64,000 nt of DNA from Meloidogyne chitwoodi (GCA_015183035.1 JACZZP010000007.1:124001-188000), one strand, 5' to 3'; shown: positions 9,796 to 20,309, numbered from the stretch's first letter. The notes: generated by a model not told the origin, from the letters alone. A program made the numbers and translations.

Positions 9796-11952
9796 TTAAT
9801 TAATATAAAAAGGCAAATTAGCTGTTGCAACTGCTCCTTTATTATCTAAAGCTGCCATATATAATCTATAAGCTCCAGAATTCAATGTATTTGTATTTAA
9901 TGTAACACCAGTTGAACTGCCAAAAGTTAATATTGAAGTAAAATTAGCACCAACAACACTGTCAGTTCTTTCTGCTAAAACTGTCCAAACGACTTTAATT
10001 GAATCTCTGTCCGGGTCTGTTATGCTCAATGATGCTTTGACAGTCTAAATTATTTTTTTATATTTTTTAAAGGAATTTAATTGAGTAGGACCACATCTCC
10101 CACTTATCTCATACCTTTTAACTTATCCCGTTCACCTCTCAATTATTCAACATATTTTTAATCCCCCTTCTTTGACTTACATTTTTCATAAACTTCTCAT
10201 TAATGGGATCAACCCAATAAACCTCTATGATTCAAAATATCAATACTTTAGTTACACACCCCATTTATTCGCAAGAAAATATTTTAACAGAAAATGAAGA
10301 ACAAAATATTTTCTTGCGAATAAATGGGGTGTTACTTTCAATGTGTAGGGAGACTCGTTATAATCATTTTAAAATTACTTACATCACCCTTATTCCATTT
10401 ACTAATCCCATATTTTCCATCTTGAAAATTAAAATTATTTATTCTTGGCGCACGATTATTAAGTTTTCCGCCCCATTGTTTAGCTAATACCTAAAAATAT
10501 ATAAATTAATTTTTTTTAATTTAATTTTATTTTTACTTCTGAAGTTCTCTCATATTCATTATTGCTAAAAGGATAAAGAAAACTATGCCAAGTTGGAGTT
10601 GCTTCAATTTTTGTTCCCCAATAAAATATAATTATGCCTAATAATTAATTTATTATTATTTTTAATTAAAAATTTATTAATATTACCCTGTACTTTACTT
10701 TTCAACATTGTCATATATTTATCCAATTCTTTAGCTTTTTGATCACTTGAAAGTTCAATAGAAGCACTCCAAGGGGTTACTTGTGCTTGCCAATGACCTA
10801 AAGGCCCCGTCTCTGATATAACCAAAGGCCCTGTCCATCCTTGACGACGAACTCTTTCCACTACTGTAGGCAGTCCAGAACCGTAAGAATTTACTCCGAA
10901 AATCTTGAAATTTAAAATTTTGTAAATTTATTTGTTCCACATCCTTTACTCTTTTCCTCTTCATCTACAAGTTCATTGAACGTTATGTCTTTGACCATTA
11001 TGTCCCAAAACCATTTGTAGGTTAAGGATGAAATAGTGGAGACAGTTTATCTACACATCCCATTTATTCGCAAACCCAAAAAGACGAAGGATAAAAAATT
11101 TTTGCGAATAAATGGGGTGTGTACCTAAACTACATGTTACGAAATAAGAGGATTGTGTGAATTGACATTAAAAAGTACCCCAATTCTTTTCAAAAAATAC
11201 CTGAATATTCGTAACATATTGCAAAAATTCTTTAGCCTTTGCATCACCAACATCAGCAAATACAGCCATAGTAGGACGATTTGGGTCCAATGATCTAACT
11301 AATTTAGCTGCTTTATCGATAGCTTTCCAAACAGGTATTGTATCAGCTGATGAAGCAGCACCATATTCTATTTCATTTCCAATACCCCAACAGAGCACTG
11401 CGGGGTTATCTTTGTATTTTAGAACAAACTTTTTCAGATTTTCATTTTGAGCATCTACCTTAATTTTTAAAAGATTTTTTTCTTCAATAAGAAGACTGGA
11501 ACTTTCTATTCTATGTACCCACCCCATTTATACGCAAGAAAATATTTTACAAAAATTACGAAATAAAATATTTTCTTGCGAATAGATGGGGTGCACTTAA
11601 ACTTAAATTCCAATTTTCTTTTTCTCTTTACTTGATCTTGTCTTTTATAGTCCACATAATTTTGAGATACTTGTGCCATCCAAAAGCCAGCAACAATTTT
11701 CAAACCAGCCTGAGATGCTGGTCCAATAATTTGTTCAATTTCATCCCCATAAGTTCTTATAACAGTCCCACCCAATTGTTTTAATAAATCAAAGCGAATA
11801 TTACCAGCAGCTCCATTCAAAATAAAAGGTTTTCCATTGACTAAAATTTGTTGACCTTCGACTGTTATTTTGTCTAATGCTTCTACTTTATTATTATTAA
11901 AAAAATTAAATAATAATAATAAAAGAATTATTGAATGGAGAGAAGAAGACAT
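9796..11952 (-). CDS. Secreted glycoside hydrolase-like protein, clan GH-A TIM barrel with C-terminal beta domain
   Basis: Six exons (11632-11952, 11201-11458, 10687-10903, 10537-10637, 10383-10490, 9796-10044) give 417 residues. An N-terminal hydrophobic stretch (HSIILLLLLFNFF) looks like a signal peptide. ILVNGKPFILNGAA opens the barrel; AVLCWGIGNEIEYG carries the likely acid/base Glu (GNE) and GPLVISETGPLGHW the likely nucleophile Glu (ISETG). After the barrel, SLSITDPDRDSIKVVWTVL begins an Ig/cadherin-like beta domain ending at the stop 9796. The substrate cannot be told from sequence. The overall plan (NGKPF...GNE...ET plus DPDxD domain) resembles microbial GH2-like/GH5-like proteins, so horizontal acquisition and a role on plant or fungal polysaccharide are possible but inferred. 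Introns 1, 2 and 5 each hold a palindromic element; introns 3 and 4 are only 49 and 46 bp. Confidence 0.75.
10256..10332. repeat. Palindromic mini-element, copy A (intron 5 of the glycosidase)
   Basis: ACACCCCATTTATTCGCAAG... is followed after a short spacer by its exact inverse; the arms match for about 30 bp through AAAATATTTT. It lies wholly inside the 338-bp intron 5. Confidence 0.85.
11052..11123. repeat. Palindromic mini-element, copy B (intron 2 of the glycosidase)
   Basis: Arms CACATCCCATTTATTCGCAA and TTGCGAATAAATGGGGTGTG are bounded by TA on both sides, which fits a TA target duplication as in Tc1/mariner MITEs. It lies in the 297-bp intron 2. Confidence 0.85.
11515..11596. repeat. 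Palindromic mini-element, copy C (intron 1 of the glycosidase)
   Basis: Arms CCACCCCATTTATACGCAAG and CTTGCGAATAGATGGGGTGC with an AAAATATTTT inner core, same family as copies A and B. It makes up about half of the 173-bp intron 1 (11459-11631). Confidence 0.85.
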
Positions 11953-11993
11953 TATCTTCTAAAAATTTAATTTAAAATAATTAATAGGTGAAT

Positions 11994-12145
11994 TCTCGTT
12001 ATAAGTGGACTAATAGACCTGTGAGTGTCCTTATATCCGGATTTTCAGCTTTAATTTACCTTTTGAGTCTCAGTGAGTATAATTGAGTCTTGCCTAGACT
12101 ATAATTATATCCGGAGTGTTTTTAATCCTAGTCATTATAACGAGA
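11994..12145. mobile_element. MITE-like element upstream of the glycosidase start
   Basis: TCTCGTTATAA at 11994-12004 and TTATAACGAGA at 12135-12145 are perfect 11-bp inverted ends. Inside, TTATATCCGGA occurs twice in direct orientation. The element starts about 42 bp upstream of the glycosidase ATG (minus strand), so it sits where a proximal promoter would be. I saw no clear target duplication. Confidence 0.55.
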
Positions 12146-12825
12146 TTATACAGTATGATATAGTAAATAAAAAAATTAAAAATTGGGAGGTTTTGGATAA
12201 ATCTGAGATTTTTTGAGATTTATTAAATATTTTAATTTTTAAAGTTACTTAAATATTAATTTATTTAATTTTAAATTTATTAGCAAAAATTAGAAAAATG
12301 TTTATTTAACTGTTTTTAATTGCTGACAATTTAATTTGAAATAATTTTTAATTTAATTAAACAATTGTATAATATAAAAATTTAACGCATAAAAATTAAA
12401 TAATTATTTATAGAAAAATTAAAAAAAATTTTTTTTATATAGCTGTTCAAATGAAATATTTTAGCTATAATTTTTTAATTTTATATTAAATTATTGATTT
12501 TTAAATAAAAAAGCAGAATTGAATCGTAAACTCATCGACAGAACTGATTTTTTTAGGCTTTTTTCTATTGAAAATTCATTGAAAATCATTCTTCCTTCGA
12601 AAGAGTTTGAGAAGCTGAATCTAATGAACTATTGAAGAACAAAATCGTACAACTATAGATCGAGATAAACGCATATGAACATACATGAATTCAAGTAAAA
12701 TACAGTAAGAAACATGTTATATTAAAATCTCATTTGGCACTGAAATGTCATTTATAAAAATTAATTTTGTTAAATACCTTTTCATTGCAGATGATAAATA
12801 TGGGGAAATGTATATACTGTATTTT
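12146..12825. other. AT-rich spacer with no recognised feature
   Basis: No coding signal, tRNA-like or inverted repeat stands out. Mostly short A/T runs. Confidence 0.6.
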
Positions 12826-13265
12826 TGAGCTTTTTTTCTAAAAGTCAGATTAGTCTGGAATTTACATATTATTTAGAGCTCGAAAAACTGATTAAAATAT
12901 CAAAAAATTAGAAAATTTCGACTTTTAGAAGTCGAAATAAATGCCCCTAAACATTAAACAATTTTTGTGGAAAATGTCTAAAACTTACTTTTTCGTGCTT
13001 TTTTTCTAAAAGTCAGATTAGCCTGATTTTGATATATTTTATAGAGTTCGATAATCAGAATCAAATATCAAAAAATTAGAAAATTCTAACTTTTAGACGT
13101 CGAGATAGGTTACTGTATTTTTAGCGTTTTTAATGAATTTTTGAGATTTTTTTCTAAAAGTCGGATTAGTCTGGATTTTACATATTATTTAGAGCTCGAA
13201 AAACTGAACAAAATATCAAAAAATTAGAAAATTTAGACTTTTAGAAGTCGAAATAAAAGCCCCTA
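12826..13265. repeat. Three diverged tandem copies of a roughly 150-bp unit
   Basis: TTTTTTTCTAAAAGTCAGAT (about 12832), the same word (about 13001) and TTTTTTCTAAAAGTCGGATT (about 13147) begin each copy. Each continues through TTTAGAGCTCGAAAA or a variant, then ATCAAAAAATTAGAAAAT and an ACTTTTAGAAGTCGA-type end. CTAAAAGTC at the start and GACTTTTAG at the end are inverse, so each copy can fold back. Copies 1 and 3 are more alike than copy 2. Confidence 0.8.
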
Positions 13266-13270
13266 AATAT

Positions 13271-13812
13271 TTAATCTCCCAGCGACGAGTTTTCTCCCAG
13301 CGACGAGTTTTCTCCCAGCGAAGAGTTTTCTCCCAGGACTGAGTTCAGGACTGAGTTTTCTCCCAGGACTGAGTTTTCTCCCAGGACTGAGTTCAGGACT
13401 GAGTTTTCTCCCAGGACTGAGTTCAGGACTGAGTTTTCTCCCAGGACTGAGTTCAGGACTGAGTTTTCTCCCAGGACTGAGTTCAGGACTGAGTTTTCTC
13501 CCAGGACTGAGTTCAGGACTGAGTTTTCTCCCAGGACTGAGTTCAGGACTGAGTTTTCTCCCAGGACTGAGTTTTCTCCCAGGACTGAGTTTTCTCCCAG
13601 GACTGAGTTCAGGACTGAGTTTTCTCCCAGGACTGAGTTCAGGACTGAGTTTTCTCCCAGGACTGAGTTCAGGACTGAGTTTTCTCCCAGGACTGAGTTC
13701 AGGACTGAGTTTTCTCCCAGGACTGAGTTCAGGACTGAGTTTTCTCCCAGGACTGAGTTCAGGACTGAGTTTTCTCCCAGGACTGAGTTCAGGACTGAGT
13801 TTTCTCCCATGA
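13271..13812. repeat. Minisatellite, 30-bp unit
   Basis: Long near-perfect array of TTTTCTCCCAGGACTGAG and TTCAGGACTGAG alternations, mostly a 30-bp composite unit with an occasional 18-bp unit. Because unit lengths are multiples of three, the minus strand stays open and would read NSVLGENSVL repeatedly; there is no start context or homology to support translation. Edges carry variants (CCCAGCGACGAG, CCCAGCGAAGAG). Confidence 0.9.
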
Positions 13813-13982
13813 GCCAGTTCATGAGTGAGTTTCGCCTATGACCGTTCGTGACTGTTCGCCTATGACCGAGTTTCGCGCCCATGACCGTTCGTGATCGTTT
13901 AGTGACCGTTCGCTCATGACCGAGTTTTTGCGCCGATGACCGAGTTTTCGTTCATGACCGAGTTTTCGCCCATAGACGAGTT
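13813..13982. repeat. Degenerate flank of the minisatellite
   Basis: Variants such as CCTATGACCGTTCGTGAC and CATGACCGAGTTTTCG continue the TGAGTTTTCxCCxxxGAC pattern with heavy divergence, suggesting older array units. Confidence 0.6.
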
Positions 13983-14360
13983 AAGTTCAAGCTTATTTTC
14001 AAGTTTTAAGTTTAAACTTATTTTCAAGTTTAATTTCAAACTTATTTTCAAGTTTTAAGTTCAAGCTTTTCAAGTTTTAAGTTTAAACTTATTTTCAAGT
14101 TTTAATTTCAAGCTTATTTTCAAGTTTTAAGTTCAAGCTTATTTTCAAGTTTTAAGTTCAAGCTTTTCAAGTTTTAAGTTTAAACTTATTTTCAAGTTTT
14201 AATTTCAAGCTTATTTTCAAGTTTTAAGTTCAAGCTTATTTTCAAGTTAAAGCTTATTTCAAGTTTTAATTTCAAGCTTATTTTCAAGTTTTAAGTTTAA
14301 ACTTATTTTCAGGTTTTAAGTTTAAACTTATTTTCAGGTTTTAATTTCAAGCTTATACTC
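13983..14360. repeat. Second minisatellite, about 24-26-bp unit
   Basis: Tandem TTCAAGCTTATTTTCAAG TTTTAAG units, alternating with TTTAAACTTATTTTCAAG versions and a shortened AGCTTTTCAAG variant. AT-rich, no coding signal. Confidence 0.85.
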
Positions 14361-14387
14361 AAATTTTTTTAAATTGTTTTCCATTAA

Positions 14388-14468
14388 AAAACTTCGAACC
14401 CAGCCAGAAATAGGAAAAGAAAAGAGAAAGGCAGGGATCTAATCCACTCGACCACACGAGCTCTTAGG
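14388..14468 (-). tRNA. tRNA-like sequence, Ser-like layout, degenerate
   Basis: On the minus strand GTGTGGTCGAGTGGATTAG (A-box-like) is followed by GCTGGGTTCGAAG (B-box-like). The two boxes are spaced for a class II tRNA with a long variable region, but that region is a polypyrimidine tract and the stems pair poorly. Probable relic. Confidence 0.4.
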
Positions 14469-14539
14469 GTTTCTTTCCTTTTAACATTTATTAACTATGC
14501 GGAAAAATAAAAATAACCAGCCTTTGCAAGAGTTAAAAT

Positions 14540-17368
14540 TAGAGATGGGAACGGGTCCGGGACCCGGTCCCGTTTCCCGGTTTCCGGGTCCCTTTACCCG
14601 GTTTTTTTGAGTCACCGGGTTGAAATCGGGACCCGGAATTCCGGGTTTACCCGGTTCGGGTCCCGGCCGGTCAACTTTCAATTCCCGTTTCCCGTTCCCG
14701 GTCCCGGACATTTTTGCACCGGGAAACCGGGTAAAAATATTTTAAGAAAATTGTTTTAATTTGGCGCAATTTTTAGTTTGGCGATACGTTTCTACATAAA
14801 AAAATAAATTAGAGTCTAGCATAAATATACATTTTTTTAAAAATTAAAAATAAAATCAACTATTATTCGTTAACATAACCTAAACATCATGCCTTTCCTA
14901 AAATTAATTTTGTTATCTAGTAATATGTCTAACAAACATCCAATTTGGAGTGTTGAACGAGAAGACGGTGAAAAATTGTTTCAACGTGTTGATGGCGAGA
15001 TTAAATGCAGCGATTGCAATAAAGTATTAAAAATTTCTGATCACAGTGTCTCAGCATTCATTCGCCATTTATCTTCATCATTACACAAGAATTCCAATTA
15101 TCTTAAAAAGTATCAAGAATTGATTGATAGCAAAGGAAAATCAAAAGATGAAAAAATTACCAATTTTATGAATATCAAAAGTTCAGGTTTTAATTTTACT
15201 TTTAAAAATAAAATAATCATTAAATCTAATAGGTAATATTACTGCTCAGGATAAAAAGGTGCTAAATTTCATAGTCTGTTGTAATCTACCTTTCAACATC
15301 ATAAATAACATAACGTTTAAAGTTTTATTAAAAGAAAAGCCAAAGGAACGAACAACATTTACAAAAGAAATTTTACCTGAGATATACATTAAAGTAAAAA
15401 GTAAAATCAAGGAAGAATTGAAAAACTGTCTTGCTTTAAGTTTTAGTACTGACATATGGACAGCTGATACAACCAAAGATTCGTTTATTAGGTTGTTAAT
15501 ATTTTATAATTAATTATTGTTAATATTTAAGTTTGACATGTGACGGTATTACTAAAAATTGGAATAAAAAAAGGCACATTTTATCTATAAGAAAATTTAA
15601 TGGTAGTCACACTTCAGAGAGAATAGCAGGTATAATTAAATAATACTATTAAATATAAAAGTTAATTATAGATAAACTAGAAGAGCTGATTTTGGAGTGG
15701 GGAGTGCAGGATAAATGTCATTCATTCCTCAGGGATTCGGCAGCAAACCTGAAAAAAGGTATTTCAATGATACGTATTTGGAATGATGATGGTGAGAACT
15801 CATTGACTGAAATTAAGCATGCCAATTGTTCCTGTCATGACTTAAATTTATGCGTAAAAGACGCTTTTGGAAAACAAAAAAATGCAGTTTCTGATACATT
15901 TGAGAAATGTAGACGTATTGTTGGCCACATGAAGCACTCATCCAAAACTTTAAATGAATTTAAAACTATTCAAATGGAGTTAGGTCTTGCGCGTCACAAA
16001 CTGTTACAAGTAAGTGAAATTGTGATTTATAATATATAATGCTAAGTATTTTAGGATATCACGACGCGTTGGAATAGTTTATTGATTATGCTGCGAAGAT
16101 TGTTGGAGCAGAAATCAGCAGTTGATGAACTTATGTTTCAAAAGAGAGAATTTGAGCTTGTTTTGACTGAACGTGAATGGCATTTACTTAGTTTAATAGA
16201 GGTTAAGTTAATAGAAACTAATTAGCATAAAATTAATTTTAGAAACTTTTAATCCCAACCGAAGAAATGTCTCTTTGTTTCTGCGAGTCATTGCTTTCTA
16301 CGAAAATTCCATATGCACAAATTCTCATAATAAAACTACAAAAAATTGATGTTAGAGTCGAAATCAATGGGGTGATAAATGAATTAGTCGAAATTGAGGA
16401 AATTAAAATGCGATTAATTAATGGCTTAAAAAAAAGATTTCTTTCTATGGAAACAGATAAGTAAGTCCGTTGGATAAGTATAGTATATTTAAATTAAATA
16501 TTTTTAAATAGGCTTCACGCTGTATCGACGTTCGTTGATCCAAGATTCAAACATTTTTTTGCAAGGGACAGAATTACATTTCTTGCGAAAGTTACTACTT
16601 GGCTTTTGGAGGAAGAGGATGATGTAAGAAAATTACTATTAAAAATAGTTTCACATTTTAGGATGTTCTATTTGAGAATGAGCCTGAGATTTCTAGTCCA
16701 ATTTCAAAAAAACATTTTACATTTCTTGATGAAGTTGAGGAATTTGCATGTACCAGCAAAGATAATGGTAAATTATCTTTCATTTATATTATAATTTAAA
16801 ATAATAAACAGAACCACAAGCAAAAAAAGCATTGGAACAAGAAATAAAACTTTATTCGGAGCAGCCGAATTTGGAACAAAGAAAAGATCCATTAGATTGG
16901 TGGCGAGAGAATGAAAAAAATTTTCCTAAACTGGCTTCAATTGCTCGGCGATTTCTGACGGCACAAGCCACTAGCGTTGCTAGTGAACAATTGTTCAGTA
17001 CCGCACGTGATACTTATAACTTTAAAAGATCAAATTTGACACCTGAAACTGCTGAAATGGTTATATTTTTGAACAAAGCAATCCCGTCACTTAATTACAT
17101 TTATTAAATTTTATGTTTATCTGAATAATAAATTTATTTAATTGAATAACACTACATATTAACAATCGTTTCAAACAATTTTGAATTTTTACACGTATTT
17201 TTAACAAATTTAAAATTACCCGGAACCCGGCCGGGACCCGGTCATTTTTTCACCGGGTTGAAAACGTGACCCGGAATTCCGGGTTTTCCCGGTTCGGGTC
17301 CCGGCCGGTCATTTCATATTTCAAATACCCGGAACCCGGACCCGGTTTTTTCAAAATTCCCAACACTA
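14540..17368. mobile_element. hAT-family DNA transposon, apparently full length (2829 bp)
   Basis: Ends TAGAGATGGGAA and TTCCCAACACTA are imperfect 12-bp inverted repeats of the hAT form. GTTAAAAT flanks both ends (14532-14539 and 17369-17376), a perfect 8-bp target duplication. GC-rich blocks full of CCCGG/CCGGG words (14545-14735 and 17218-17345) form the subterminal regions, as in the MITE at 6125. Between them is a multi-exon transposase. Confidence 0.95.
14889..17107 (+). CDS. hAT transposase (BED zinc finger, hATC dimerisation domain)
   Basis: The N-terminal exon has a BED-type finger: [15 protein letters not shown] followed by [13 protein letters not shown]. Later exons give [56 protein letters not shown] and [10 protein letters not shown], the RNase H-like core of ZBED/hAT transposases. 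The last exon gives [40 protein letters not shown] and [16 protein letters not shown], the hATC domain. Exons are joined by about seven short introns. The first junction (about 15190-15257) does not resolve cleanly to a GT-AG intron in frame, so a small lesion or unusual splice is possible. Otherwise the coding parts look intact, arguing for recent activity. Confidence 0.85.
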
Positions 17369-17642
17369 GTTAAAATATTTAAAAATAAAATATTTATGAC
17401 TAATTTTTTAGTAACAATAAATTTTTTATTTATTTAATTATATTATTTATATATAAATATAACCTTTAAATAATCTTATTTAAGACTGATTGGAATAAAA
17501 TAAATTTTATAGGTCATTAATAATAATTTTTATTTTGTAGCGACATTAATAAAATTTATTTATTTATTATTAATAATAATAATATTTCATTATAAAAAGA
17601 TTAAAATTTACTTCTTAAAATTATTTTTTTTAAATTATTAAA

Positions 17643-18309
17643 ATGTTTTATTTATTTTTAATAATATTTATTTTAAATTTAATTAAAAATTCTTCACCTA
17701 TATATTCTCGTTTGCCAATTTTGGATGCTCGTAAACAACTAAAAGCAATCGTATTTTTCTATTTATTTTTTTGCCTTAATATTATTTTTTTTAATTATTT
17801 TTTAGTGTCACATTGAAAAGAATGAAGACACAAAAATAGTTGAAAAACAAGAATATTGTCAAGACGGTGTTGAAATAGGGTCTCGTTCAGCATCAACTAT
17901 TTGTCGTAGAATTGTCTACAGAACAGCGGGGAAAAATAAATCTGACAATGACCCAATCTTCGACGTTTCTTCTGTTGATAAAGCATGCAAATCATCGCTA
18001 ATAAATGGATTGGACATCTCACAGAGAACTTTATGCCAATTTTTGGATGTTCAGTGTTGTAAGGAATTAATATCAAAAGTGTTAAGTGTTATCTCTCCTT
18101 TTTGTCTTAATTTCGCTGATGAGGTCATCAACTTCGCTCGTGGAAGTCGTCTATTTTTTTCTAAAAAAGAAGCAATAACAAGTGCAAACGAAGGATGTTC
18201 ACTTTGGGTCAAAGAGGCTAAAAAATTAGCTTTACAAAAATGTTATGATATTTTAGACGTAACAAATAAATTAAATAAAATAAATTTTAATTATTCTTTA
18301 ATATTGTAA
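17643..18309 (+). CDS. Putative secreted cysteine-rich protein, unknown function
   Basis: Two exons (17643-17750 and 17806-18309) give 203 residues. The N-terminus MFYLFLIIFILNLIKNSS is a strong signal peptide candidate, and the rest has no further membrane segment. Ten Cys follow the signal, including a CC pair (VQCCKEL). I recognise no domain. A TATA-like TATAAAAAG lies at about 17590. An insulin-like gene follows 217 bp downstream on the same strand. Short secreted Cys-rich proteins are typical of nematode effectors or body-cavity proteins, but that role is only a guess. Confidence 0.7.
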
Positions 18310-18526
18310 ACAAATAAAAAATTAAATTATTTAACAATTTTTCTATTAAAAAGAATAATACTCTTCTCATGCTTAGAAACAAGTAAAGAAATTAAAAAAA
18401 AAGAGATTAAAAAATCTTTTTTTTTAAAAAAACATATGGTGCTTTTTTAAAATGAACGGGAAAATTTAAAAATATTTTCTTCTTCTAAAATCAATTTTTA
18501 AAAAATAAAAAATATTTTTTTTTTAA

Positions 18527-18917
18527 ATGCGTTCAATTTATTTACTAATTATTATTTTATTAATTATTTTTATTGAAATATTTGCAAATAAAAATCTTCC
18601 AAAAAGTAAATTCAAATATTGTGGAAAACGTTATGAACAATGGATAGATAAAGTTTAATTAATTTAATTAATTAATTAAAATATAAAAAGGTATGTAAAT
18701 GGCCAGGTGAATATGTCCCTTGTTTTCAATTACATTTTAATACTAGTAAGTTAAAATAATAAAAAATAAATTTAATTTTATAGAAGAACGTATAAAAAAT
18801 AAATGTTGTCAATTTGGTTGTAATATTGAAGAAACAAAAGAAGTTTGTTGTTTTACACAAAAATGTTTAAATCGTTGCTATCCTGGAAAGAATTATATTG
18901 CTGGAAGTGTTTATTAA
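18527..18917 (+). CDS. Insulin-like peptide
   Basis: Three exons joined by a phase 0 and then a phase 1 intron give a precursor of about 89 residues. MRSIYLLIIILLIIFIEIFA is a signal peptide. The B-chain segment YCGKRYEQWIDKVC has Cys-x11-Cys as in insulin B (CG...VC). The A-chain segment CCQFGCNIEETKEVC has the exact insulin A spacing CC-x3-C-x8-C. The phase 1 intron falls between B and A parts, where insulin genes have a conserved phase 1 intron. Extra cysteines occur after the B helix (EYVPC) and after the A chain (VCC, QKC, NRC), implying additional disulfides. The linker between B and A is short and basic (KERIKNK). It would be secreted and act on the DAF-2-type receptor pathway (growth, dauer/arrest, metabolism). 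The gene converges on seipin. Confidence 0.85.
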
Positions 18918-19011
18918 AAATAAAATAAATAAAATATTTTTTTAAATTTTTATAGAAATATTTAAATTTAATTTAAAAAAATTAATTATTTACTCTCTAT
19001 AAAAAAATTAT

Positions 19012-20309
19012 TTAATGTAAATTAAATAATCTTTTAACAAAATTAACACAATAATAAAGTAAAAATAATGAAAAGAAAAATACAAAACAAATAACAACTA
19101 AAACAAAATATGAACTAATTGGATATTCACTGAGAAAATAACTTAACAAACCAATATGTGTTCTAATACGTAATGTTGCTGAAGATAACTATAAAAAAGA
19201 ACAGAATATTTCTTTTGTAGAAACTTTCCGGAAAGAAAGTTTTTGTAAACTTTTCGGAAAATGTTTTACAATTATTAATAAACTTTCCGGAAAATAAAAA
19301 TAAATAATAAACCTGAATAAATTTGTTTTGTAATTGTACAATAATTTGTTTAGTTGCTTGTTCATCAGGTTTTTCCATATAATAATTTGGAAAATGTACT
19401 GTCAATTGGTCAGAAACATCAGAATTTGTTGAGAAATATCCAATTATCCAAAGAGGCCAAAAGATCACATTTCGAGTCTATCAGAAAATTTAATATAGGT
19501 ATTAAAAATTTTTACAAAAGAAAGAGTTTTTACTAAATTTTAGCTTTGAAAAATTTTAAAATTCATTGATTTTTATATTACAAACTAAAACAAAATTCAA
19601 AACATAATGCACAACCCTTAGAAAATTGTTTAGCGCAAGTGGGTATCGAACCCTCATCCACGACATCAAAGTCTAAGGCACTAACCACCCTACCAACAAA
19701 GTCACATTAAATTTCCTCTCACCAAAGTATAAAAATGTGAAATAAAAGAACGCCCAGGAAATGCTTTAAATACAGGTACACTTTTGTGAAAATTTGCTAA
19801 TAATTTTTGTTGTCCATTACGTAATTGAATATTTCCAATCATTAAGGATAATGCACGATTTTGTTGAGTATCATAAAGAATTAAGTCTAAAACAAAACTG
19901 TAGTAATAATAAGGGTGAAGACGCATTCCTGCCTTTAAAAATAAATAATTATTAAAAATTTCAAAAAATTAAAAAAAGAAAAACCTCATCAACTAAAAAC
20001 TCTGCTTCCGGAAAAGAACAAACTCCAGCCAATTCTACCAAACAAGTTTTAAAAGTAAATTCCAAAGGTTGTCTAAGCTCTGTAAAACTTGTAGCAAAAA
20101 TTGGGCGTAAAACTGCTGGAGTAATTATAGAAAATAAAAATACAAGAATAAAGTGACCAAATAATTTTGTTAATTGACGAAAATTAATCCAACCAAAAGT
20201 CTGTCGCCAAAAGAAATTAAAAAGCTTTGAAGTCTGAGAAAAAAAATTAATAAATAAATTTAAAAATATTTAAAAAATAAACCTGATATGAAACAAAACG
20301 ACGGATCAT
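19012..20309 (-). CDS. Seipin (ER lipid-droplet biogenesis protein)
   Basis: Five exons (20283-20309, 19985-20233, 19723-19932, 19313-19477, 19012-19188) give 275 residues. A first membrane segment (FGHFILVFLFSIITPAVL) is followed by PLEFTFKTC and VCSFPEAEFLV, the seipin luminal start (F..C...CSFP.A). YYYYSFVLDLILYDTQQN corresponds to the luminal beta-sandwich strand LxLELPES.xN. Exon 5 gives LSSATLRIRTHIGLLSYFL and a second membrane segment (YFVLVVICFVFFFSLFLLYY) followed by a short tail. Seipin oligomerises at ER-lipid droplet contacts. The 245-bp intron at 19478-19722 carries a tRNA-like sequence. It lies 148 bp downstream of LRR-1 on the same strand, compatible with an operon. Confidence 0.9.
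19628..19706 (-). tRNA. tRNA-like sequence in a seipin intron
   Basis: Minus strand reads GTTGGTAGGGTGGTTAGTGC (A-box-like) then GAGGGTTCGATACCCAC (strong B-box), with TTTGAT in the anticodon position (TTG would be Gln). Acceptor pairing is poor. Same strand as the host gene. Confidence 0.45.

Noticed and set aside
11168..11630. Intron 1 of the glycosidase being exactly the palindromic element
   Set aside because: That splice is in frame, but it keeps a basic stretch that interrupts the barrel. Using GTAAAG at 11631 and the AAG acceptor at 11459 joins DYKRQDQ directly to VDAQNENLKK, which fits the family better. The element is then part of the intron and not all of it.
13271..13882. A 203-residue minus-strand open frame of NSVLGE repeats
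   Set aside because: It is the translation of a 30-bp minisatellite whose unit is divisible by three; no supporting signal or homology.
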